The position numbers were made by a program, and so were the translations under genes. A DNA stretch of 11,954 nucleotides from Acidimicrobiaceae bacterium. Lineage in GTDB: Bacteria > Actinomycetota > Acidimicrobiia > Acidimicrobiales > UBA8190. Shown here piece by piece: positions 6,653-11,954 of the stretch. A model generated the notes under the pieces. The model saw only the letters and a list, made by a program, of their open reading frames with translations. It ran no database searches and was not told the origin of the DNA. The stretch's first letter is position 1; every line of letters starts with the position of its first letter. The DNA is taken from assembly GCA_003453695.1 (NCBI GenBank), contig DMNK01000048.1, positions 1-11,954 of the forward strand. Direction: 5' to 3'.

Positions 6653-6682
6653 CACCTCCCGGCGCCTTCGGAGGGTCCCCGC

Positions 6683-7504
6683 TCAGCCGGCTCCCTCCGC
6701 CCGGGCCGTGAAGCGGCCACCGCTGTGCTCCACGCGGACCGCCAGGGAGAAGCAGGCCGACACCGCGCTCGACGTGAGCACCTCGGCGGCCGGTCCGGCG
6801 GCGAGCAGGCGTCCGCCGCCCATCAAGGCGGCGTGGGTGATTCCCGGCGGGATCTCCTCGAGATGGTGCGTCACGAGCACGAGGGGAGGGGTCCGGGCGT
6901 CGGCGGCGATGTCGGCCAGGCGCGTGACGAGCCGTTCTCGGTTGGCCAGGTCCAGCCCGGCGGCAGGCTCGTCCAAGAAGAGCAGTTCCGGCTGGCCCAT
7001 GAGCGCCCGGGCCAACAGCACCTGCTGGCGCTCCCCCTCCGACAACATCTCGAAGGTGCGGCCCGACACCGCCGCCATGCCCGCCTCGGCGAGTAGCGCT
7101 TCGGCGCGGGCGTGATCGGCAGCGTCGTAGCGGTGCCACCACGGTTCGAGGGCGGCGAAACGTCCCGTCACCACGATGTCGTGGGCGGTGATGGTCGGCC
7201 GCAGGGAACGAAGCACGGCGCCGCTCACGAACGGCACCCGCCTGCGCAGCACCCGGGCATCGGTGCGCCCGTAGGTCTCTCCCAAGACCTCCACCGTTCC
7301 CCGGGTGGGGAGCAGCCGCATTCCGGCGACCCGCAACAACGTGGTCTTCCCCGAGCCGTTCGGACCGATCACCACCCAGCGCTCGCCGGGACCCACCTCC
7401 CAGTCGATCTCGTCGAGGATGGCCGTGCCGTCGCGCACCACGCCGACGCGGCGCAGGCGCAGCACCGCGTTACCCGGCGGCTCTGGCGAGGCGGGCTCGC
7501 TCAA
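6683..7504 (-). CDS. ABC transporter ATP-binding protein, no permease nearby
   Basis: A single 273-residue nucleotide-binding domain with Walker A GPNGSGKT (47-54), signature LSEGERQQ (154-161), Walker B LLFLDEP (174-180) with catalytic Glu179, a D-loop (AGLDLA), and switch His in VTHH (213 or 214). The usual Q-loop Gln is not obvious: that stretch reads [12 protein letters not shown] (90-101), with Ser where Gln is expected, as in some YlmA/ModF-like ATPases. No membrane subunit is in the window, so the partner or substrate is unknown. The start is ambiguous: TTG 7504 or GTG 7465, neither with a clear ribosome binding site. It is the last recognised gene in the minus-strand series led by cysH, 62 bp after the preceding gene. 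Membership of the sulfur operon is therefore likely but not certain. Confidence 0.88.
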   Translation of the reverse strand: MSEPASPEPPGNAVLRLRRVGVVRDGTAILDEIDWEVGPGERWVVIGPNGSGKTTLLRVAGMRLLPTRGTVEVLGETYGRTDARVLRRRVPFVSGAVLRSLRPTITAHDIVVTGRFAALEPWWHRYDAADHARAEALLAEAGMAAVSGRTFEMLSEGERQQVLLARALMGQPELLFLDEPAAGLDLANRERLVTRLADIAADARTPPLVLVTHHLEEIPPGITHAALMGGGRLLAAGPAAEVLTSSAVSACFSLAVRVEHSGGRFTARAEGAG

Positions 7505-7566
7505 ACGCCGACGTCAGGACGAGTGCACGACGAACCCGCCGCGACGCCCGGCCACGACGAACACGT

Positions 7567-7908
7567 TCAGGCCGTCGGCAGCCGGCGAAGGACCCGGCCG
7601 GCCAGGCCTTCGACGGCCTGACGCCACGTGCGCTCGCCCACGAACCAGAACCACAGCTCGCGCCGGTAGCCGAGGACCACGGCGTCGAATGCGCCTCTGT
7701 CCAGCCCCCCGGCTTCGAGCGCCTTCCCCCACCCGTCCCACAGCAGCGCGCCCACGGCCAGTCCGCCACCGAAGGCTCCGTCCCAGTCCTCGCCCGCCAC
7801 CACCGCCTTGTGCATGGCGTCGCGCAGCTCGAGGGGCTCGGGCGGCACGGCCAGCGCCGGGTCCGCAGGTGCGGGCGGGAGCTCGCCTCCCACCGTGTCA
7901 GCGGTCAC
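7567..7908 (-). CDS. Small Trp-rich protein of the sulfur operon, unknown function
   Basis: I do not recognise this 113-residue protein. It has a Pro/Ala-rich N-terminus (about 9-25), then a probably helical body with two dense aromatic patches, GALLWDGWGKAL (53-64) and RRELWFWFVGERTW (82-95), and a basic end GRVLRRLPTA. No cysteines are present, so it does not hold an iron-sulfur cluster. There is no signal peptide or clear membrane helix. GTG at 7908 overlaps the end of the flavoprotein gene by 11 bp, which ties it to that operon by translational coupling. It might be an assembly factor or small subunit for the reductase, but this rests on position only. Confidence 0.6.
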   Translation of the reverse strand: MTADTVGGELPPAPADPALAVPPEPLELRDAMHKAVVAGEDWDGAFGGGLAVGALLWDGWGKALEAGGLDRGAFDAVVLGYRRELWFWFVGERTWRQAVEGLAGRVLRRLPTA

Positions 7909-9160
7909 GGACGACCGGCGCCCGGTCGGTGCCGCTGTAGGCGCTCAAGTGCTCGGCGTAGTCGATGAACAGCGGCCCGTCAGGGTCGAGCTTGCGCTGG
8001 AGAGAGCGTTCGGCGATGCGCTTGTCCAGTCGGTCGAGCTTCTCGAGGGCGGAGATGTCGTCCAGGTCGCGGACGTCGAGGCGCCCCCGTGCCCGGTGGA
8101 AGGCGTCGAGGCCCGCTTCGGTGCGGATGAGCAGGCTCGACCAACCCGTCATCGAGCCCACACTGCCCACTGACAGATCCGCCCCTCGGCCGAGGAAGTC
8201 GGCGCACTCGTCGCATCCCTTCAGCGCCGCCCCGTGGAAGTCCTTGACGGGCTCGTCCACAGCCACCCTTCCGTCTCGGTACTCGACCATGAGCCGTCCG
8301 TGGATGACGTCCACCTTGCTCACCCGGTCGAGGTCCACGCCGCGCTTGTCGCGCAGCTCCCGCAAGGTGAGCGCCTCGTAGTCGAAGTTCTTGGTGCACA
8401 TGAGGGCGATGGCGAGCACGACGGCGTCGACGCGATGGGCGCCGGTGGGCCAGCGACGGGCCTGCATGGCACGCAGTCCCTGGATCTCACACGGCGTGCC
8501 GACGACGGCCAGCCTGGGCTTGGCGGGCAGGTCGTACCGCGACAGGTCCAAGCCGGCCAGGGCCATCGTCTGGTTGTAGTAGCTGCCTGCGGCGGCCACG
8601 ATCTCCTTGGCCGTGGTGGCCACCGTGGCCACGCCCTTCCACGGCTCGTCGGGGTTGTCACTGGGCTTGGTGATGAGGGCGCCGTCGATGTCGCCGCCGG
8701 CCAGGGCGGCCAACAGGATGGCGCTCACCACCCCCCCGTCCTGGGCGTCGTCGGGCCGGGCCCCGGCCCGCACGGCGTATCGCTCCCGCACGGCCCCGAG
8801 ACCGTCACCGGGGGGACCGCCCGTGATCTTCCAGTAGGGGTCGGCGGCGTCCGACTTCACCACCACCGGGGCGTCGTCCTGGCCGGTCGGCGTGGAGGGC
8901 GGCCACAGCGCCTCGTATCGCAACCCGCCGCGCGGGCAGAAGTCCCAGCACAGCGAGCATCCCGTGCACATCTTCACCAGCTCGGGCAGCCCGGTGTCCC
9001 GGCCCACTCCGATGGAGTTCGACGGGCACACCGCCACACACGTGCCGCACTGGATGCAACGGTCGGCGAAGATCACCCCCGCCTCGAGCTCCCAGAACCA
9101 CGTCTTGCCCGGCGGCTCCTCCACGCCGTTCATCTCGTCGCGGATGGCGAAGCCCTTCAC
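7898..9160 (-). CDS. FrhB/FqoF-like F420 oxidoreductase with two [4Fe-4S] ferredoxin motifs
   Basis: The 420-residue protein begins with a bacterial-ferredoxin domain that has two complete clusters: C35xxC38xxC41xxxC45P and C65xxC68xxC71xxxC75P. It continues with an FrhB/FdhB domain: QDGGVVSAILLAAL (140-153), GTPCEIQGLR (221-230), LMCTKNF (253-259) and GCDECADF-x6-DLSVGSVG (315-336), whose cysteines (224, 255, 316, 319) fit the extra FrhB cluster. Family members bind FAD and exchange electrons with coenzyme F420. The domain order equals FqoF/FpoF and the N-terminal half of methanogen Fsr. GTG 9160 overlaps the reductase stop (GTGA) and has AGGGGG upstream; frames reaching 9247 are non-homologous Arg-rich extensions. 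A role as electron donor to the adjacent siroheme enzyme is inferred from this coupling. Confidence 0.9.
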   Translation of the reverse strand: MKGFAIRDEMNGVEEPPGKTWFWELEAGVIFADRCIQCGTCVAVCPSNSIGVGRDTGLPELVKMCTGCSLCWDFCPRGGLRYEALWPPSTPTGQDDAPVVVKSDAADPYWKITGGPPGDGLGAVRERYAVRAGARPDDAQDGGVVSAILLAALAGGDIDGALITKPSDNPDEPWKGVATVATTAKEIVAAAGSYYNQTMALAGLDLSRYDLPAKPRLAVVGTPCEIQGLRAMQARRWPTGAHRVDAVVLAIALMCTKNFDYEALTLRELRDKRGVDLDRVSKVDVIHGRLMVEYRDGRVAVDEPVKDFHGAALKGCDECADFLGRGADLSVGSVGSMTGWSSLLIRTEAGLDAFHRARGRLDVRDLDDISALEKLDRLDKRIAERSLQRKLDPDGPLFIDYAEHLSAYSGTDRAPVVRDR

Positions 9161-10935
9161 GGGGCGCCCCCTGCGCCGTCGTCGCCGTCCACGGCCAGCC
9201 CGGCCAGCGTCGCCCGCAGCTCGGAGTTGGGGGTGCGTCGCGCCCACTGATGGAACGACTCGTCCCGGCGGCGCTCGCCCCGGAACCGCTGCAGCACCCG
9301 GATGAGCGCCTCGGGGACGTCGTCGACGGGCCGGGCGTTCTCGACCCAGTCGATGAACCCGGCGTCAGTGCCGAGCGAGCCACCGAAGCCGATGTCGACG
9401 GCTTCTTCGATGTGCTCGTCCACGTGGGCGGTGTCGCCGCGGAAGCCGATGTCGGCGATCTGGGGCTGGGCGCACGACGCCGAGCATCCCGAGAAGTGCA
9501 TGCGGATGATGCCCGCATCGCTGCCGGTGGAGCTGACGCCGCCGTCGCCGACCTGTGATCCGAGCTCGGTGCCGGCCAAGGCGGCGTCGAGACGACGGGC
9601 CCAGGTGACGGCCCGCTCTTTGGTCTCGACGACGGCGAACCGGCAGAACTCGTTGCCCGTGCAGGCCACGACGCCGCGCTCGAACGGACCCGGGGCCGGG
9701 GAGAACTTGGCCAGAAGCGGTTCGGCCAAGAGGTCGTCGAGCCGGTCGTGAGGCACGCCGGTGAGCACGAAGTTCTGGTCCGTGCCGAGCCGCACGGTGC
9801 CGTCGCCGTAGGTGGACGCCAGCCGCGCCGCCTCGACGAGCTCGATGCCGGTCATGCGCCCCACCGGGACCGAGCACCCGACGTAGGAGAGCCCCGGCTG
9901 GCGCTGGGGGTGCACGCCCACGTGGTCGCCCCGGTAGCGACGGGTGAGCTCCTCGCCGGCATGCCGGAGCTCCAGCCGCGTGCGGGCGGCCAGCTCGGCC
10001 CGGAATCCTTCGGGGCCGAGCTCCTGGACCAGGTAGCGCATGCGGCAGATGCCCCGGTTCTCGCGGTTCCCCAGCTCGCCGTACACCTGGGCGATGGCGC
10101 GGGTGACCTCCGTCGCCTGGTCGGGAAGCACGAAGACGTCGATGTCCGACGCCATCCGCTCGCCGTCGCCCAGACCTCCCCCCACGAGCACGTTGAAGCC
10201 GACGTCCCCGCCCTCGGCGCGCGCCGGCCACAGCCCGATGTCCTGGATCTCGGCCTGGGCGCAGTCCTCCCGGCACCCGGTGACGCTGATCTTGAACTTG
10301 CGGGGGAGATTGGCGTACTCCCGATTGCCGGTGAAGAACTCCGTGACGGCGCGCGCCGCGGGCATGGCGTCGAATACCTCGTCGGCGTCCACGCCCGACA
10401 CCGGGCAGCACAAGACGTTGCGCGCCGAGTCGCCGCAGGCCTGGATGGTGGTGATGCCCACCTCGGCGAAGCGCTTCCAGATGCGGGGCACGTCCTCGAT
10501 GCGGATCCAGTGCAGCTGGATGTCCTGGCGGGTGGTGAGATCGGCGTAGCGGTTGCCGAACACGGCACTGTCGTCGGGTCCTTCACCGAAGGCCTCGACC
10601 ACCACCCCGATCTCGCGTGCCTGGGTGGCGGTGAGCAGCCCGCCGGGCACCTTGACCCGCAGCATGAAGGCGTCGCCGCCCTGGCGCTGGGGATAGAGGC
10701 CCACCCACTTGAGCCGCTCGGCCTCCCCTTCCACAGCGGTGATGGCCTTGGGGCCCTCCTTCGAGTAGGTGGCGATGACGTCGTCGGCCACCTGCAGGGG
10801 GTGACGGTCGAGCTTCCAGCGCTCGACCTGGTTCAGCTCGCCGATCGTCCGGTACGGGTGGACGAAGGCCATGGGCCGCTCCGGGCCCCGCAGAAGGACC
10901 CCGTAGGGGCTGTCTCTGTCGAACGTGGAGGGCAT
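9157..10935 (-). CDS. Siroheme [4Fe-4S] sulfite (or nitrite) reductase, NirA/SirA type
   Basis: This 592-residue enzyme has the duplicated two-half plan of ferredoxin-type nitrite/sulfite reductases and should carry out six-electron reduction of sulfite to sulfide in the cytoplasm. The catalytic siroheme-[4Fe-4S] ligands are in the C-terminal half: C425TGNEFC431 (Cx5C) and GC484SASC488AQ (Cx3C). The N-terminal half has KWVGLYPQR (76-84), TTRQDIQLHW (134-143), QACGDSARN (165-173) and LPRKFKISVTGC (210-221). Y81 and C167 sit in motifs that appear to match the Tyr and Cys cross-linked in Mycobacterium tuberculosis SirA. The neighbours cysH and cysD argue for sulfite over nitrite. The N-half also retains C221xxxC225, which is unusual. 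ATG 10935 is 6 bp after the cysH stop, and its own stop overlaps the flavoprotein start. Confidence 0.92.
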   Translation of the reverse strand: MPSTFDRDSPYGVLLRGPERPMAFVHPYRTIGELNQVERWKLDRHPLQVADDVIATYSKEGPKAITAVEGEAERLKWVGLYPQRQGGDAFMLRVKVPGGLLTATQAREIGVVVEAFGEGPDDSAVFGNRYADLTTRQDIQLHWIRIEDVPRIWKRFAEVGITTIQACGDSARNVLCCPVSGVDADEVFDAMPAARAVTEFFTGNREYANLPRKFKISVTGCREDCAQAEIQDIGLWPARAEGGDVGFNVLVGGGLGDGERMASDIDVFVLPDQATEVTRAIAQVYGELGNRENRGICRMRYLVQELGPEGFRAELAARTRLELRHAGEELTRRYRGDHVGVHPQRQPGLSYVGCSVPVGRMTGIELVEAARLASTYGDGTVRLGTDQNFVLTGVPHDRLDDLLAEPLLAKFSPAPGPFERGVVACTGNEFCRFAVVETKERAVTWARRLDAALAGTELGSQVGDGGVSSTGSDAGIIRMHFSGCSASCAQPQIADIGFRGDTAHVDEHIEEAVDIGFGGSLGTDAGFIDWVENARPVDDVPEALIRVLQRFRGERRRDESFHQWARRTPNSELRATLAGLAVDGDDGAGGAP

Positions 10936-10941
10936 GCGGCG

Positions 10942-11616
10942 TCAGCCGTGCAACCCGCACTCGGTCTTGTCGCTCCCGGCCCAGCGCCCCGCCCGGGGGT
11001 CCTCGCCGGGTGCCACCGGCCGGGTGGTCGGCGCGCAGCCGATGGACAGGTAGCCGCGCGACAGAAGCGGGTGCATGGGAAGCCCGTGATCGGCGCTGTA
11101 GTGAGCCACGTCGTCGTCCGTCCACGTCGCCATGGGGTTGACCTTGACGAGCCCGCGCTGCTCGTCCCACGACACGATGGGTGCGCCGGCCCGGGTGGGG
11201 GCGTCGACGCGCTTCAAGCCGGTGAGCCAGGCACCCTTCCCCTCGAGCGCCTCATCGAGCGGGGCGACCTTGCGCAGCCCACAGCAACGCTCGGTGCCGC
11301 ACGGCCACGCCTCGGCCTCCGGTCCCGGCACGAGCACCCGCAGGTTGAGGTCGTAGCGGGACCGGACCTGCTCCACGTAGGCGAGCGTCTCGGGGAAGTG
11401 GAAGCCGGTGTCCAGAAACAGCACCTCGACGGCCGGGTCCACCTGCACGGCCAGGTCGACCACCACGCAATCCTGGAAGGAGCAGGCCAGAGACACGTCG
11501 CCGCCGAAGCGATCGTGTGCCCAGGCGATCACGGCCGTGGCGGGGGCCTTCTCGAGCTCGGCCGACCAGGCAGCCAGCTCGTCGACGTCGACTCGAACAC
11601 CGGCGGCGCTGGGCAT
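10942..11616 (-). CDS. cysH: Adenylylsulfate (APS) reductase, CysH
   Basis: This 224-residue PP-loop-fold protein reduces APS (or PAPS) to sulfite using thioredoxin. Diagnostic elements are LACSFQD (43-49), LFLDTGFHFPET (66-77), CCGLRK (111-116), LTGLKRVDAPTRA (131-143), VNPMATWTDDDV (159-170), SIGCAPTTRP (191-200) and the catalytic KTECGLH near the C-terminus, with nucleophile Cys220. The Cys111-Cys112 pair plus Cys194 indicates the iron-sulfur APS-reductase branch, since PAPS-specific enzymes lack these. However, the fourth ligand of the usual CxPC is Thr197 here, which is odd. ATG 11616 has an excellent ribosome binding site (GGGGAGGA, 11621-11628). It leads the minus-strand operon and is divergent from cysD. 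Confidence 0.95.
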   Translation of the reverse strand: MPSAAGVRVDVDELAAWSAELEKAPATAVIAWAHDRFGGDVSLACSFQDCVVVDLAVQVDPAVEVLFLDTGFHFPETLAYVEQVRSRYDLNLRVLVPGPEAEAWPCGTERCCGLRKVAPLDEALEGKGAWLTGLKRVDAPTRAGAPIVSWDEQRGLVKVNPMATWTDDDVAHYSADHGLPMHPLLSRGYLSIGCAPTTRPVAPGEDPRAGRWAGSDKTECGLHG

Positions 11617-11620
11617 TTGC

Positions 11621-11628
11621 TCCTCCCC
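11621..11628 (-). promoter_or_regulatory. Ribosome binding site of cysH
   Basis: GGGGAGGA on the minus strand, 4 bases from the cysH ATG, is the strongest Shine-Dalgarno in the right half of the window. It fits high translation of the first gene of the sulfur operon, whose later genes depend on overlaps. Confidence 0.6.
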
Positions 11629-11671
11629 TCGGGGACCTGAGGGTCCGGGTGGACGGGTCCGGGACCGGTAC

Positions 11672-11687
11672 GTCTACTATAGGTGAC
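11672..11687. promoter_or_regulatory. Palindromic operator candidate with overlapping -10 elements, cysH/cysD divergent promoter
   Basis: Positions 11672-11687 form a 16-bp imperfect palindrome, GTCnnCTATAGnnGAC, with 12 of 16 bases symmetric. It lies in the only AT-rich island (about 11672-11706) of the 150-bp space between cysH and cysD. On the minus strand its core reads TATAGT (11681-11676), a good -10 element for cysH with a leader of about 50 nt. On the plus strand TACTAT (11675-11680) could be a -10 for cysD with a leader of about 80 nt. A second partial palindrome, TGACTAATCA (11684-11693), overlaps it. A dimeric regulator, such as an Rrf2-family or other cysteine regulator, bound here would cover both promoters. 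The -35 regions are weak, which would suit activator control. Confidence 0.45.
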
Positions 11688-11766
11688 TAATCAGATCAGG
11701 ATTTCGCCCTTTCGGTGACCGGCGGGGGGCCGGGGCGCCAGGGCCGAAGACGGAGCCCCATCCACC

Positions 11767-11954
11767 ATGACCACCTTCGCCGTCGAGGACCGGCCCCAGG
11801 CCCAAGAGGTCCGCTGCCGCCCCGACCACCTGGCCCTCCTCGAGGCGCACGCCATCTTCGTCCTCCGGGAGGTGGCCGCCGAGTGCGAGCGGCCCGCCCT
11901 GCTGTTCAGCGGCGGCAAGGACTCGGCGGTGCTCCTGCGGCTGGCCGAGAAGGC
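11767..11954 (+). CDS. cysD: Sulfate adenylyltransferase subunit 2, CysD (N-terminal part, runs off the edge)
   Basis: The first 62 codons are present. CysD is the catalytic ATP-pyrophosphatase-fold subunit that, with the GTPase CysN, makes adenylylsulfate from sulfate and ATP. The PP-loop is clear, [18 protein letters not shown] at about residues 45-62, and the preceding [23 protein letters not shown] matches the usual CysD N-terminus (LxxLExESIxIxREVAAExxxP). The ATG at 11767 is preceded by CGGAG at about 11 bases, a moderate ribosome binding site. About 15 residues before the conserved part are variable, so the exact start is slightly uncertain. It is divergent from cysH; cysN is expected next, beyond the window. 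Confidence 0.93.
   Translation, partial: MTTFAVEDRPQAQEVRCRPDHLALLEAHAIFVLREVAAECERPALLFSGGKDSAVLLRLAEK

Noticed and set aside
6654..6676. 5-bp inverted repeat (CCTCC/GGAGG, 10-base loop) between the convergent stalk-protein and ABC genes
   Set aside because: The stem is short, the loop is long and there is no T-tract, so it is too weak to call a terminator in DNA of this composition.
6238..6720. Minus-strand frame with Pro-Glu/Pro-Asp repeats opposite the Ser/Gly-rich gene
   Set aside because: The acidic repeats are the complement of the Ser-Gly codon tract. The plus-strand frame has a membrane helix and a sensible domain order, so the minus frame is a shadow.
9161..9247. N-terminal extension of the FrhB-like protein
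   Set aside because: It consists of Arg/Gly repeats overlapping the end of the reductase gene. GTG 9160 has AGGGGG upstream and the family-type N-terminus.
9748..11640. Plus-strand open frame of 630 codons across the sulfur operon
   Set aside because: It is antisense to the siroheme reductase and cysH, which are unambiguous. Long antisense frames are expected in DNA this GC-rich.

Overview
The window is GC-rich DNA from an actinobacterium. Members of Acidimicrobiia or a related deep lineage fit best, because it has frequent GTG/TTG starts, a SepX/GlpR-like divisome membrane protein, a NirA/SirA-type sulfite reductase beside cysH, and an F420-type (FrhB/FqoF-like) flavoprotein. This is an inference from gene content; there is no rRNA here. 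No CRISPR array, transposase or phage gene was seen.

Layout. A tRNA-Ala(CGC) lies near the left end on the minus strand (123-195), followed by a minus-strand COQ4-like protein with an intact HDxxH(x11)E metal motif (298-894). Divergent from it, two class I methyltransferases form a translationally coupled pair on the plus strand (948-1739 and 1736-2305). They converge, with a 2-bp gap, on a large secreted protein with seven propeller-type repeats and a C-terminal beta-rich domain (2308-4206, minus). Next, on the minus strand, come a SepX/GlpR-like membrane protein and a translin-family protein (5515 down to 4287). An intergenic stretch of about 350 bp follows, then a plus-strand membrane-anchored Ser/Gly/Thr/Pro-rich protein (5867-6652).

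The right-hand half is an assimilatory sulfate-reduction locus. A minus-strand operon starts at 11616 and reads cysH (APS reductase type), a siroheme [4Fe-4S] sulfite/nitrite reductase, a two-ferredoxin-cluster FrhB/FqoF-like F420 oxidoreductase, a small Trp-rich protein, and an ABC ATPase. The junctions are tight: a 6-bp gap, a GTGA overlap, an 11-bp overlap and then a 62-bp gap. Divergently, cysD (sulfate adenylyltransferase small subunit) begins at 11767 and runs off the right edge. The 150-bp region between them holds an AT-rich island with a 16-bp imperfect palindrome that overlaps possible -10 elements for both directions.

How the genes work together. CysD (with an expected CysN beyond the window) would make APS, CysH would reduce APS to sulfite, and the siroheme enzyme would reduce sulfite to sulfide. 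The most interesting feature is the flavoprotein whose start codon overlaps the stop of the sulfite reductase. It has the same domain order (two [4Fe-4S] motifs, then FrhB) as the electron-input half of the methanogen F420-dependent sulfite reductase Fsr. The pair therefore looks like a two-gene, split counterpart of Fsr, and predicts that assimilatory sulfite reduction here is driven by F420H2. Other points of interest are a CysH with Thr in place of the fourth cluster cysteine, a Cx3C retained in the N-terminal half of the reductase, a bacterial translin, and a COQ4-like protein in a lineage not expected to make ubiquinone.
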